From the NCBI RefSeq assembly GCF_027172205.1, contig NC_070614.1:39190001-39254000 (forward strand): 64,000 bases of DNA. Direction: 5' to 3'. Source of the DNA: Podarcis raffonei (Eukaryota > Chordata > Lepidosauria > Squamata > Lacertidae). The stretch's first letter is position 1; each line of letters starts with the position of its first letter. The notes beneath the pieces are model-generated. The model had not been told where the DNA came from and did not search any database. It saw nothing but the letters and a program-made list of their open reading frames with translations. Both the position numbers and the translations under genes were made by a program. Below are positions 34,601-46,835 of this stretch, one piece after another.

Positions 34601-35284
34601 TGTAGTAAAATGACCTTGGGTAATTCATTTCTTCACCCACGCGTTGTCAGCCAGCCAGCCTGGCTGGATCAGATTATGTCTGTAGGGCAGAAATATTGTT
34701 TCATTAGTCCCACGAGAATAGAGGACAACGGGGGGAAACCAACTTGGCATTCCCCAGTGGGGAAAGGGTTAGAAAAATAAATTGTCCCAAAGACATTGTG
34801 TATTAGGAAAGGAGTGTCAATTGCTTATTAGGCAATTGCTTAATAGGCGCCACCCCAAATATGCTTTCGTGTGCTTTCAGTGACAGGAAGGACATAGAGC
34901 CCACAAAGGATGTGAAGGCGAAATTGTCTTTGAACACGTGCAGAGGCCCTAAGCAATCTTTTTAAAATTTAATTCCGGAATTTACTTCCACACGATGTTC
35001 TGGGGGGGGGGCACTAGCTTAGGTGGTTTACACGCACTCAGAAGTCTCATGGTCCGCTTTACCTATCTAATATTGGATGTCAAATATCAGATACCATCAG
35101 ATGTCGCTGAAATTCAGTGTTAGGATGTCGGGGAAAAACAGTAACATATTTGGCACGAAATTTTTGCAGGAGAGGATTTTGAGGTGGATTTGTGCGGCCA
35201 TTTCCCCCCAGCTCGGGTGACATTTAACATGAAATGTTTGTTAGCATGTTGCACACCTCATAGCGCAAAAATGGAAAAGTGAGC

Positions 35285-35400
35285 CAGGCCATTGGTCCAT
35301 CTCCCTCAATACTGTCAACACTGATTGCGGGAGCTCTCCAGGGTTTCAGGCAGGGGCCTCTCCCAGCAGTACCTGAGATGCCATGACTTGAACCTGGTAC
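35285..35400 (-). mobile_element. tRNA-Ala-derived SINE
   Basis: 'aggccattggtccatctcc', 'ccagggtttcaggcaggggc' and 'gagatgccatgacttgaacc' are the SINE read backwards. The tRNA head is cut short at a C/G-rich run near 35402. Confidence 0.6.
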
Positions 35401-35699
35401 CACCCCCCCCCCCGGTAAATAAGACTCCCCACTTCCTTCTCAGCCGGAATTCTGGCTTCCCTCCCTTATCCCTTCCGAGAATCCAGTTGCAGATTTTGTC
35501 TCCTGATGGGGCTCCTGTGCCATTTAACAGGCGTAGGGATACGACTTTTCTCCGGCCTAGAGAGACAGCGATGCAGCAGCAGTGCAGGGCTGGCTCCCAC
35601 TCCGCAGAGGGAGCAGGAGGTGCGCCGGACGCAACAAGGAGGGCTTTTCGCATTGTGACCAGCATCGCTCAGGACCTTTCAGTCCACATTCTGACATTG

Positions 35700-35960
35700 T
35701 TGCCCCGCTGATGCCCCGCCCGAAGCAAAAGGTTGGCGACCCCTCCTCGCTCCCCGCGCCCCTTCCTGATTGGAAACCAGGCTGTCCTTTTGTCCAGGGA
35801 GGAAAGGGTTACACAGGCGGGGCGCGCGGCGCAGAGAAGCTTCCGGTCCCCGCCAGAGCTTCCGGGAGAGCAAAGGGAGCAGCAGCAGCAGCAACATTTG
35901 GGTGAGAAGCTGGGGGGCTGCAAATGAAAGAGGGGAATGGGGGGGGATCCCGTGGCCGAG
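35700..35960 (+). promoter_or_regulatory. CpG-rich promoter and untranslated first exon of the TBRG1-like gene
   Basis: CpG-rich stretch with ggcggggcgcgcggcgcaga, then a CAG run and a good donor ACATTTGG|GTGAGAAGC at 35901/35902. The matching acceptor tctcctccccag ends at 37400, 50 bp before the start codon. The exon start is not visible. Confidence 0.5.
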
Positions 35961-36602
35961 CATCGATTGTTTGTAGGCAGTTGCATCATTTGCAGCCGCT
36001 TCCTTGGCAAAAGCGCTGCATGTGTCGCACCGACCCCCAAATTCAGCATAAGTTGCAAGCATAAATTGCAACTCGGGTCCTGCTTTAGGCTTGCATCTGG
36101 CGGGCCAGTGTGAGAGCAGGGATGGTAGGCAACTAAGTTTTGCTCAGGAGTAGACCTGTTGAAATGAACGGGCCCTAGCTTCGTCGTGCCCATTACTTTC
36201 ACTGGGTCTGCCTTGAGTAAAACTTAGACGACGGATCCACACCATACGTTTAAAGCATGCGGCATCTCAAAAAAAAACAAAACCAAAAAAACCCCCGGGA
36301 GTTGTAGTTTTACCCTTGCAAAGCTGCAGTTCCCAGCACCCTTAACTCCGTGGATTCTTAGGGGTGGGAGCCATGAGCTGTAAATGTGTGTTGCATGTGC
36401 TTTACATGTATGACGTGTATAGGACGAATACCTTCCATGATGCTAGACTAGATGGGCCATTAGCCTGATCTGTCGTGATCCTACTGCCAGTACATTTCAC
36501 TGAGTCACCCTGAGTTCTTGTTTTTACCACCCTTCATCTGAGGATCACAGGGTGGTATGGTCTAATATGGAACAGGGATGTGGGAAAACACATATCCACA
36601 CT

Positions 36603-36737
36603 ATATATCAGGATTGGGAAACCTGTGGCTCTCCAGATATTGCACTCCAGTTCCCTTCAGTCCTAGCCAATGTGATCAATGTCCAGAGATTATGGTTACA
36701 GTTCAGCAACCTCTGGATGTTCCCCATCCTTGCTATA
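36603..36737. mobile_element. Palindromic hAT-like MITE
   Basis: 'aggattgggaaacctgtggc' and 'aacctctggatgttccccatcctt' are the two arms. Lies in the TBRG1-like 5' intron. Confidence 0.5.
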
Positions 36738-37450
36738 CATAATTTTATAAACTGCTGTCAAAGCTCTCTAAACTCTTTGGCTACGGCTTCCTCATTCCAT
36801 TTCCATTCCGGAGAGGAGCTTTGCTAAGTACTCCTAGTTTTATGGAGGTTGTGTTTAATATTTTCTATTACTCCAGTTTACCCCACTGCTACAGAACTGC
36901 CTGCCCTTTGTTTGATGCTTTTAATATCTAAAATAAGAAACCGGCCAGGAAGTCATGCCTTTTAAAATCCCATAATATTTTACTGCTACTGGAGGGAAAT
37001 GGTAGCAAAATGGGATGGAAATGTCAGAATGGAAAACTCATGCAATTTCCTAGTAGGAGATTCTTTGAGCAGATGCTAAGAACCCACAGTGAGCCTTCAG
37101 CATCATGTGCAGGTGAAGATCCAGTTAGAGAGGAAAAAAATATCCTATGTTCTTTTGAGCATAATTTCAGGCACCCCTGAAGGTACAAAAACATTCTAGT
37201 GCCTGGATTTAGGGATAGCAGTACACCCAAGGTGTATACTGTTCATCTGAATGTGTATCTGAGCCTTTTTAGCATTATGAAAGATGGTTACTCACTCTGA
37301 TCCTGGGGATAATATTGAGCTGGAAATGTTTGTATGATTTGTGTGTGTGTGTGTGTGTGTGAATATTGGAATTGCCTCCTGAATCTTTTCTCCTCCCCAG
37401 CTTCTCTCTGCTCAAGCGACCCCCCTTCCATCCTCCCCTCCCCCCTTGCC

Positions 37451-38473
37451 ATGAAGAAAACCCTACGCAAAAACCAAGGCGAGCGTTACCGCCTGAAATT
37501 CCGGCGCTTGCGCCGTGCGGCCAAAGTGCTGGTTTACGAGAATGCAGCTCTGTGCGATGAGATTGCCAGGCTCGAGGCGAAATACCTGCGTGTCCGTGAA
37601 GAGCGCCGGTTCCTGCTCGCTCGCCTGTTGCAAGCGCAAGCCCTGGCGGAAGACGAGCCTCCTCTGCCGGCCGTCGCTTCTGCTTCGCAGCCCTCGCCGG
37701 ATGAGCCGGCTGCCCGCAAGCCCCGCCGAGAGCGCAAAGGCAAAGAGAATGGCCGGGCCTCCAAGCGCAGGGCGGCCCCCGATCTCAGCGTCCGCCGGCT
37801 GGTTCCGCCGCTTCCCTTGGATCCTTCCGGGCGGCCGGTTTTACCCATTGCGTTGGGTCCACTGACCGTCTACAGCTTGGGGGAAATTGTTCCCGACCGC
37901 CCAGGCTTCCACACGGAGATGGCCATCTATCCCGTCGGTTACTGCAGCACCAGGATCTTCGCCAGCACCCGCAGACCAGTCCACCGCTGCCTCTACACCT
38001 GCCAGATCAAGGATGGCGGTGGCGGGCCACACTTTGAGATTGCCCCTGAGGACGAGCCGGGCTGCGTGGTCGCTGGCTCCACTCCAGATGCCTGCCACGC
38101 TCAGCTTCTTGAGGCTGTGGGAGCAGCGCAGCTTGAGCCAGCAGGGGCCGAGTTCTTTGGCCTCTCCCACCCGGCCATTCAGCACCTCATCCAGAGCTGC
38201 CCAGGAGCTCGCAAGTGCACCGGGTACCGCTGGCTGCGCTTTGAGGTGTGCCGCCAAGCGGATGGCCCCCCTCCTGAGGGGTTGCCCTCAGGAAACCCTG
38301 GGACTGACTATGAGGCTTTCCAAAGCCAAGGCCTGGCTGGACCTGTGGGCCTGGACTTCCCCACCGCCACCCCTTCCCCACCAAGTGGCAACGGATATGC
38401 AGAACTTTTTCTGCCCTGCGCTCCCTCAGGAGGGTCCCCCATCCCCCAAAGCCCAGAGAGTGACACTGACTGA
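37451..38473 (+). CDS. TBRG1-like: TBRG1-like FYR-domain protein, intronless coding sequence
   Basis: A 340-residue protein in one exon. Residues 1-70 are basic and helical: ERYRLKFRRLRRAAK, then ENAALCDEIARLEAKYL, as in the TBRG1 N-terminus. A Lys/Arg-rich patch with KGKEN follows. Residues about 137-190 form an FYRN domain (VYSLGEIVPDRPGFHTEMAI, YPVGYCSTRIF), and about 194-267 an FYRC domain (PHFEIAPEDEPGC; FFGLSHPAIQHLIQSCPGAR). TBRG1 is a nuclear growth inhibitor that binds p19ARF and stabilises p53. Mammalian TBRG1 is about 410 residues and multi-exon; this one has no coding introns, a shorter middle and tail, and GC-rich codons, as expected for a retained retrocopy. The frame is fully open with all core motifs, so it is probably functional. 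The start is the first ATG after the acceptor at 37400. An AATAAA lies at 39097 but may belong to a repeat. Confidence 0.85.
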   Translation: MKKTLRKNQGERYRLKFRRLRRAAKVLVYENAALCDEIARLEAKYLRVREERRFLLARLLQAQALAEDEPPLPAVASASQPSPDEPAARKPRRERKGKENGRASKRRAAPDLSVRRLVPPLPLDPSGRPVLPIALGPLTVYSLGEIVPDRPGFHTEMAIYPVGYCSTRIFASTRRPVHRCLYTCQIKDGGGGPHFEIAPEDEPGCVVAGSTPDACHAQLLEAVGAAQLEPAGAEFFGLSHPAIQHLIQSCPGARKCTGYRWLRFEVCRQADGPPPEGLPSGNPGTDYEAFQSQGLAGPVGLDFPTATPSPPSGNGYAELFLPCAPSGGSPIPQSPESDTD

Positions 38474-38634
38474 ATTGGGCCGAAGGCCACAGGCCGGAGC
38501 CGTCCATTATTCCACCTGAGTTTTCTAGTAGCTGCAACTGCATAGATGTCATAAACTGCTAGTTCTGCTTTGAAGCTGGAGCTGTCTCTTTTATTCTTCA
38601 TGGGCATCAGTTTGCATGGAGACACCCTAACAGG

Positions 38635-38760
38635 GGTAGCCAATGTGGTGCCCTGCAGATGCGGTTGGACTACAGCTCCCATCACCCTGAGCTAGTATGG
38701 CCAATGATCAGGCATGATAGGAATTGCAGTCTTAACAGCACCTGGAGGGCAATGTGTTGG
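38635..38760. mobile_element. Palindromic hAT-like MITE
   Basis: 'caatgtggtgccctgcagat', 'ggactacagctcccatcacc' and 'cacctggagggcaatgtg' mark the arms. It may lie in the 3' UTR of the TBRG1-like gene. Confidence 0.5.
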
Positions 38761-39294
38761 CTGTCTCTCCCCTGGAGTAGCCATGTATTTACATTCACAC
38801 ACACTATTGAAATAAGTACTTCAAATGATTGCTTGTCAATTTTCTTCTTTCGGTGTTTCTGCTTTAATGAAAATCACTGTCACTAATGGTTGGGGGTTTC
38901 CTTGGGTCAAGCCGGAGCAGAATTAGGCCAATATTGGCGGAATCATGTGGGCTTGCTTAACTCTTTACAAAGAGACATTTGCATTGGAGGAGGAGCTGAT
39001 GGCGACTGAACAAAGCATTGTGACAGGTTCTTCTACTTTCTTGGGCCTGTATGATAAGAGGCTTGTATACAGGACTCATCAGTGAAATCTGTTTGTAATA
39101 AAGCTTTTGAAATTTTGCCCCGGCCTGTAGGAATCTTTGAGATCAGGTATGTGAGAACACAGTTCCATTAAAGGATTCTCTCTTGTGGACTTCTTGGCCT
39201 CCACAATCTCCCAGTTTTGGTCAGATTTTGGTAATAGTTGGGAGGGCTGGCTTTTTTCAGGGTAGGAAGCAGTGGGTTTTGTCTTAATGGTACA

Positions 39295-39298
<4 letters not shown>

Positions 39299-39341
<43 letters not shown>
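39299..39341. repeat. (AT)n microsatellite
   Basis: About 21 AT units directly before a mariner MITE. Confidence 0.95.
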
Positions 39342-39343
<2 letters not shown>

Positions 39344-39346
<3 letters not shown>

Positions 39347-39561
39347 TGGTACCTTGGGTTATATATGCTTCAGGTTACAGTCTCTGCTAACCCAGAAATA
39401 GTACCTCAGGTTAAGAACTTTGCTTCAGGATGAGAACAGAAATCGTGCAGCAGCGGCAGCGGGAGGCCCCATTAGCTAAAGTGGTACCTCAGGTTAAGAA
39501 CAGTTTCAGGTTAAGAACGGACCTCCGGAACGAATTAAGTACTTAACCCAAGGTGCCACTG
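39344..39561. mobile_element. Mariner-type MITE, 'ggttaagaac' subfamily
   Basis: CAGTGGTACCTTGGGTTA to AACCCAAGGTGCCACTG. The body is nearly the same as the copies at 7870 and 54280. TA follows on the right (39562); the left flank runs into the AT repeat. Confidence 0.8.
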
Positions 39562-39564
39562 TAT

Positions 39565-41181
39565 AACAAAAACCAGTTTCAGGCTAAAATGGCTGACGCA
39601 GCTTCTGCCAAAAAACACACACTGCCATCCTGATCCAGAGCACACTGATAAAGAAATATGTTCCCACTCTTTGTAGTAGGTTATTTTTTGTAGTTTTGCA
39701 GGTGTACTGGGAATTCTGTAGGTTCTTCACAAAATGACAGTGTATAGCATACAGCTATCGTGTAAAAGCCACAGTACATAAACATGGAGAGACTGAAAGG
39801 ACAGGTACTTGGAAAGAGATGAAGGAGTTAATTTTCACATAGTGAGGCAGTGGTAGACGTCCAGTGAAATCCACACTCTCACATGCACCCAATGCAGGCA
39901 CAGGGAGATGCTTAAAATGCAGGCATGCAGGTATCCACCTGTTAATATCACACATTTGTATGCACAGCCACTAAACAAATACCAAAAGGGCAGCAGCCTC
40001 ATGTGCAGAGAGTAATCCACACCACCTCTCACATGCAGCTACAAAGGCAGGTAGGTGCTCAATCAACAAGGGAACACTCGGCAACATACACAAATAGTTT
40101 TGAAGACGTGTACTAGCTGCCAACGTACTCCCAAACACTTGCTCTCTAGCATTCACTGAAGGAAGTGTAGAGACAGTGCATTCAGGAACATAATGAGAAA
40201 ACAAGCATGACCCCGTATTTATGGGAGCCTCGAGCAGGGGGGTAATGGCCAGTCCTTGTACTCATTTCCAGTCAAAACTCCTTATTCCCACTTCTTCTCT
40301 ATGCAACAGAACCAGAAGGCTACAGCAAACACAAAACTTTAATTAGCTCTCTCCAAACGGCAGGCAACACTCAGGATAAAGACGTGAATCGTGGCTTGTT
40401 GAACACACCAGTTTCTGCCTCTTGACAACAAATGTCTTCCAAGGCAAAATACATGTGAGCTTTCATACTGCTTCCACCACACTTAAAAACATGACGCCTG
40501 CTTTCAGCCTCATGCTGCTTTGCAGCCTTCCACTCTAAAGTGGACAATGTTATCAAAGGTTTTTGCCCTTGCAGGGTTATTCAATCACACCCACCTCTAA
40601 ACAATGCCTGAGAAAACATAAAAATCCCACTTGGATCATTTAGGCATCGAGTCAGGTGGTGAGGTAGTGAGGCATTCAGTAACTATGCCATTGCTAGCTC
40701 ATGAATAACCTCAATTCATTGGCTGTTCCTGGGTCATCAATAAGACTAAAAGTCCATGGACCTTACTTCAGTACTGGAACTCCAGAGAACGTTGCGGCTT
40801 CAAGGAGGAGGCCTTTGTAGTGAACACTCCTTGGATTTTCCAGCAGAAGAAGTGTGCAAAACAGGGCCAGAATCCAGCCTTGCCATAGTGCTCACTCGAC
40901 ACCCGCAGCTGCTCGAGGGCCCCTTAGATTTTGCTCACAGTGTGGGCCTGCCTTCAGGTAAGGTACCATTAACTATGAGAGAAAAGTCCAGCAGGGGAGA
41001 CAAGTGGAAGCCTCAGCAGCACAGTAACCCTCATTCCTGGCTGCCAACCTTAACTGCTCAGAAAAGGCACCTCAAATTTGACCTCGCAGCAAGGCTTCTG
41101 ACATGGTGCACATCAGGCCACAGCTTATAGCAGTCTTCTGCCACTGATGCTGAGAGAGGTTCTCCAGGGAGGCTCAGCAAT
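39565..41181. other. Intergenic and downstream of TACO1
   Basis: No gene is seen. The TACO1 3' UTR (minus strand) must start below 41182. An ATTAAA-type signal on the minus strand near 40335 is one possible end. Confidence 0.35.
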
Positions 41182-44100
41182 CTATGCAATATTGTCGTAC
41201 ACACGGACGACATCCAGGTTGTCCCGCAGAGCCTCCAGCAGCCGCGACGCCTGATCCATCTCCTCGTCCGATAACTGGGTGCTGACGGTCGGGATGAACT
41301 CGAGGCCGGCAGAGACAGAACACAGGCCCAGCGAGTTGAGCTTTTCACGGACCTGGCGCAATGTTGGCACAGCACAAACGAACTGGGCAGAAGGGGGCAA
41401 AAGAAGAAAGGCATTCAGCCACAAACGCTTCGTAGACTCGAACACAGTAGTGCAGCTACATGAGAAACCTGCCTCTCACCTTCAGAAGCATCTTCTCGTT
41501 CTCATCTTCCTCCTCTTGGACATCTTCCGCTCCAGCCTCGATAGCCAGCTCCAGGGCCTGGTCCAAGCTGACAGCGCTGCCAGACCGGTTCTCACTGCTC
41601 ACCATGACAACGCCCTTCTTCTCAAAGTTATGCTGGGCCCCGTCGACAAGTTGTCCCCTGCAGGGAACACAGAGTGGGGGGCAGCAACCCGCCCACCCCC
41701 AGCACAGACATTAAGTGATAGTGAACCACAAGATCTAAAAATATAAGAAGACTGTCAGAGGCTCAGGAGCAGAAGAGCAGGGGAGAGAGCAAATAGAGAG
41801 CGGAGGAGAGGAATCAGAGGGGAGCGTAGGGGAATATGACAGTGGACCGAGAGATTCCATGAGCTTCTCCAGCGAATCAGAAGATTCCCAGGAGGGGGCG
41901 CCTATGGTAAGGGCGAGGCGAGTCCCAGGGGGGACGATCCATAAACAAGGAACCAGAGGGGAGTCCCAAAGGAGTAGCGGAGGAGTAGGGCCAGTTCCCC
42001 CACCAGAGCACAGTGGGGGGGAAGAGTCACGTGAGTCAGGACCAGCTTCTCCTCCATCGGGGAGTGGGGAAACGGAGGGAAGGCCAGGTCCAGCTAGCCT
42101 CCCCGAAAGGGGGAGCAGTGACACAAGTGTAACGGTCAGAAGGAAAGTGGGAGGCTGCGCGCGCGCGCCAAGTTCAAATGTGGAGGAGCGCGGGACAGCA
42201 GAAAACCCGGATTGGGAGCCAGGTCCTAAAGCCCGAAGGAGGGGGGGAGAAGAGTCGGCAGAATCAGCGTCAGAAGAATCTAGGAGGACTGAGACTCCGA
42301 CTAGCAGAAGGACCCAGAGAAAGAAGGAACAGAGGAAGAGGTGGAGTAAGGCTAGAATCTTAAGCTGGTGTCAGGGGGGAGGAGATTCAGATGGGACTTC
42401 TACGGTCTGATGCATAGACGTAGCGTTGCGCGCTGCGCGTCTGGAAATGAAACTGAACTTCAATAAAGACTTGTAAACTTGAGGAAGAAGCAGCGTTGGT
42501 CTTGTGTGAGCTGGGACCTTGGGCAGCGCTGACAAAGACGTTCTAAACTAGAAGCAGTGTGAGAATACGGTTTGCTAAGAGGCTGCATATAGAACTCATG
42601 CCTGACATGCAGGCCTCAGTCCTGTATCATACACACATTATTTAACCACGTTCTTCCCAGAGAAATCAGGTTCCTACGGTCCCACCTCCAACTTACTAGA
42701 GTACATTCCTCTCCTCCCAGAGAGAAACTAAAAAACCCCAACCAAAACACCCCTTATTGCAGGCTTCCCCAACCCAGAGACTTCCAAGTATTTTGGACTA
42801 CAACTCCCATAAGCCCCAGCCAAAGCAGTCATGCTGGCTAGCAGCAGATGGTAACTGGAGTCCAAAATGTCTCCAGGGCATCAGGTTGGGCAAGGCTGGC
42901 ATTTTGACACACTCTGAATGCCAGCTCCTATAAGCCCCAGCCAAAGGTCACAGATGGGAGTTGTGGTCCAACAACAGTAGGAGACCCATGGTTTCCCCAG
43001 CCACTCTGGACGGCTTCCAACAAAATATTAAAAGCACACTAAAACATCAAACATTAAAAATTTCCCTAAACAGGGCTGCCTTCAGATGTCTTCTGTAGTT
43101 GTTTATTTTCTTGACATCTGGTGGGAGGGCGTTCCACAGGGTGGGCGCCACTACCAAGAAGGCCCTCTGCCTGGTTCCCTGCAGCTTCACATCTTGCAGT
43201 GAGGGAACTACCGGAAGGCCCTCGGAGCTGGACCTCAGTGTCCGGGCTGAACGATGGAGGTGGAGATGCTCCTTCAGGTATTCTGGGTCAAGGCCGTTTA
43301 GGGCTTTAAAGGTCAGCACCAAAACTATGAATTGTGCTCGGAAACGTACGGGAGCCAATGTAGTTCCCAGGCACCAGTCTAGCTGCCACATTCTGGATTA
43401 GATGCAGTTTCCGGGTCACCTTCAAAGGTAGCCCCATGTAGAGTGCATTGCAGTAGTCCAAGCGGGAGATAACTAGAGCATGCAACGCTCTGGCAAGACA
43501 GCGTGCGGGCAGGTAGGGTCTCAGCCGGCGCACCAGATGGAGCTGGTAAACAGCTGCCCTGGGCACAGAATCTTCCTCACGTTCCCCATCATGTAGAGAT
43601 GAGGTGGGGAGAGGAGGATGTGTTATCCCCACTGCCTCTGTCCTGCCCCTGATATCCCAGCCCCACAGCCCTCCAAGCATTGAATGTTTGCAGCTGCTAC
43701 ACTGAAATGCATGGGGAATCTGCCTGAGTCAAAGAGCCATTGGAGGTTCAGCCCCAACAAGTAAGAGGGTGGGACGGTGGGGAACACGGAGGAGAAAGAG
43801 TAGCCAACATCTGCTGTCTGCCATCGCCATATGATGGGGAATGCTTGAACTTCTCCACTCCAAAGGGAATCCAGAAAAGCCGCACTGTGACCATCGGGAA
43901 GCAAATAATCCAGACCCTCTCCTCCAACCCAGTAAGACCCTCTCAACCACTGCAAGCCAGATGTGGTCCCCACCCCCAGCCGACCACTTCACCCCCACAC
44001 TAACCCGTGTTTGTTCAGAAGATGCCGGATTTCATTGAAGGACCTTTTCGTATTGTCTGTCAGCATCTCAATTAGTAGGGTGCAGCCGCCAGGCCCTCGC

Positions 44101-45520
44101 ACCCCATACAGCAGGTAGGACGATTTGATTTTTTCCTACCAAAAGAGAAAAGTTGAAAAGAACAGTAAGTTGTATCTTGAGGGACAAACACACACACCCA
44201 GATGATGGGAGTTGTAGTTCAGCGCCATGTGGAGAATCAAAAGGTTTTCCACTACTACTACAACTACTACCAATTTAAGTTTTGGGCAAGGGTGGCTTGA
44301 GGACACAAAGGACTGCGAGTGACACAGACCAATCAACCCCTTTCCAATCACTACCATTTCCTTGTTACCCCACCAGACACACACACAACTTTCTCCTCTC
44401 TCACAAAAGAGGTGGCAGCATCCGCATCTGCACCCTGGCTCCAAACAGCTCAGAAACATACCCCGCGGGTGAGTGCTGCTTCGATGGAGGCCTTGGGCAT
44501 GCTCTTGCTGCGGCACTGTTCAATAACATTGGCGAGATTCGTGTTCAGTTCCGGGTTGGGTCCGCCTTCTGGCAAAGACAATTCAGGAAGACAGAAGATT
44601 ACCCTTAAACAAATGGTTTATCATAAAGCGTTGTCTCGCTTCGCAGAATGATGGGAACGCAAGAGGGTCTTTGCCTTGAAGTGTTTACAATCGAAAATTC
44701 AGCGTAAGGAAGAAACACCATGGACAGAATAATTGCCACGCACAGGAAGAACAAGGATATAGTTTGAGTGCCTCGCTTGTAGTTCTATAAATCATTTAAT
44801 GTGCCAACACGAATAGAAGTTATTAACATTGCAGCTGTTGTATAAGGGATTATTATTTTGACTGGAATGTAATTGAAATCAATAAGATTTTGGAATGCAG
44901 AAATAAAATCATCAAACCGTCAAATCTAGCACGCGGGCGGCCACTTAAATTATATAATTCAGTATTTGAATGATTGGTATTAGTAATGGTATTATAATTT
45001 GGTATTGTTATAATGAAGCTATTATTGGACTGTAATTGAAAATTAATAAAAATAATTATCAAAAAAAGAATAAGAAAACTCAGCATAAGGGAGGGGAATG
45101 TAGCCTAGTGCATTCTGTATAAATCTTGGGAGCTGTGGAACAGGAACTGCGGGGATGGCCACTGACCAGATTTGCTGCTCCAAGTATGTGGGCAAAGCTG
45201 GGTTTTGCCCATGCTTGCAGCAAGCAGAAACATGGGAGGCTAGCTGTGCGCTAGGAATCTCCGCTTCCATTACAGAATAGCAACAGAAATCCTGCCGCTG
45301 TACCTCTTACAGCCAGTCGGATCAACATGCTAAGCTTCTGGAAGACCCGGCCCCGAGCTTCATCCTTCGGACCCTTAATGTTTTTGACCTTGGACCATTT
45401 GTTGTGTCCAGCGAAGGCAGCACAGGAGGCGTGGACAGCGCGATGCGGGTGGTCCAGTAACATCAGAAGGCGTGGCCGGAAGAGGACACTCATCCTCACA
45501 AGACTGGAGCCTACAGACAT
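41182..45520 (-). CDS. TACO1: Translational activator of cytochrome c oxidase I (YebC/PmpR family)
   Basis: Five exons, complement of 45304-45520, 44462-44568, 44005-44135, 41480-41657 and 41182-41382, give 277 residues (human 297). All introns are GT-AG and the phases agree. After a presumed mitochondrial targeting stretch ([20 protein letters not shown]) comes the family hallmark [17 protein letters not shown] at about residue 37. Then [68 protein letters not shown], and the C-terminal [14 protein letters not shown]...RVYDNIA. TACO1 acts in the mitochondrial matrix, where it supports translation of COX1 mRNA and hence complex IV assembly. A second in-frame Met lies at residue 10. Intron 3 holds a solo LTR and L2/MITE copies; intron 1 has little recognisable. 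All motifs are intact, so it should be functional. Confidence 0.95.
41753..42534 (+). mobile_element. Solo LTR in TACO1 intron 3
   Basis: A 782-bp element beginning TGTCAGAGGC and ending GCGCTGACA (perfect TGTCAG/CTGACA ends), flanked by a 5-bp direct repeat AAGAC (41748-41752 and 42535-42539). An AATAAAG signal lies near 42461 on the plus strand, followed by a GT-rich stretch. Five-bp duplications suit Gypsy-type elements and some endogenous retroviruses. It is antisense to TACO1 and carries no internal viral genes. An open frame through it has no known domain and is taken as chance in GA-rich LTR sequence. The identical target copies suggest a fairly recent insertion. Confidence 0.82.
42768..42910. 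mobile_element. Palindromic hAT-like MITE in TACO1 intron 3
   Basis: 'caggcttccccaacccagag', 'ggactacaactcccataagc' and the reverse arm 'catcaggttgggcaaggctg' frame the element. Confidence 0.55.
43005..43620 (-). mobile_element. L2-like LINE, reverse-transcriptase C-terminal part
   Basis: Minus strand: [51 protein letters not shown], then [20 protein letters not shown] and [35 protein letters not shown]. This is the most complete L2-like copy here. It has at least one frame change between the RT and tail parts and is 5'-truncated. Confidence 0.82.
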
Positions 45521-46570
45521 GGCTTGGATGGGACGGAAGAGGTTCCGTCTTGACGTTCAATCTTGGAAACAAATGGGGGGGGGGAATGACTGTTGTGATA
45601 TGGAAATGCAGAGCACTGGAATTGCAGTTTTGAAAATGGCTCATTTTGAGGCTGGTAAATAAGAATCCTACAAAAAAAAACACCCCACAATCCATCAATA
45701 TAATCTACTGGAACATTGCTGAATTGCTACAGTAAATTCTGGAACCCACTCGAAAACCATGAAATAAATGGGAACTGGTCCCTAAGGATCTAGAGCAGGT
45801 CCGGGATAGAGAGGGGTGTGTGAGTGTGTGCCAAGTTATTAAGCCTGTTGTACAAAGGAGCCATTTATTTTCATTGCTCCACACCCTTTTGCCTCTGGTC
45901 CTGAGAAGACTGCCCACAAGGAAATGTGGCCCTCAATCTGAAAAAGGTTCCCCACCTGTGATTTAATGAGACAAGAAGCTACACAAAGGAGAATTAAAAC
46001 ACAAAGATCAGCCTTACGGATGGAGGCAAGAACCTCTGTAATATGGAAAAGGAGAAGCAGCTTTCCCCCTTACACGACAAGGAGACGAATGCAGAAAGTT
46101 CCCAACAGAACTCAGCAAACACACCTGGTGTCCAAAATGTGAGAAAGCTATAAAACGAGTGCTGGTTTATAACTTTCTCCTATTGAGTGTTCTTAGCTTT
46201 CCTTTCCCCACTATTCACACTTTATTTTCCTCCAGATTGTTCAGCACAGGGTATTGGAGTAAACATTCACAGAATTCCGCAGCGAAAAGTAGCCAGTGCA
46301 GAAGGTTAAACGTGTTAAGGTTACGAGCCTCTTGATAAAGGGCAGACACAAAAATCACACGCATCCATCTTTTATCGGGAATAATAAACGATCTCTGGTT
46401 CTACACTCGCAAACACAAAATGCAGATTGCAATTAATTTAATTCATAAGCATTTGCACCGAAAGACAGAAGGAGGAGTGGGATCTAAGCTAGATTGTGAC
46501 TAGTAGTCTAGTGTGTCATAAGAACTAATCTGCGATTTACTGCTGGTGAACCCAGGAGTTCTGGCTTCCA

Positions 46571-46835
46571 TCATGCACTACAGTACATATATTTAACCCA
46601 GGAAAGCCCCCCCCCCATTTTCTCTTCCACGCGAGGGTCCCAACTTACAGAGGAATAGCTGCAGCAGCGTCGTGGAACTCCCCGGCATTCTTCCTGCAAT
46701 AGCTCCGCCCACAGAGAGGCGGTACCTGAAATTAACTCTTTCCTCTCGAGCCCCATGGTGGGCAAACGATTCCTAGACTAGATGACCCTCATGGTGCCTT
46801 CAAACTCTACGATTCTCTAGGATTCTATCCTCCCT
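46571..46835. other. Intergenic with a CR1-type tail
   Basis: 46765-46830 ('ctagactagatgaccctcat' to 'tctctaggattctat') matches the CR1/SINE tail. The rest of 45521-47080 shows no gene apart from the presumed TACO1 promoter just above 45520. Confidence 0.4.

Noticed and set aside
38880-39200. LTR-like stretch with AATAAAG after the TBRG1-like gene
   Set aside because: The text has an LTR-like feel, but no TG...CA ends with a target duplication could be placed; it could equally be 3' UTR.
41859-42410. 183-codon Ser/Glu/Arg-rich frame within TACO1 intron 3
   Set aside because: It lies wholly inside a solo LTR, where GA-rich sequence leaves a frame open by chance; no known domain.
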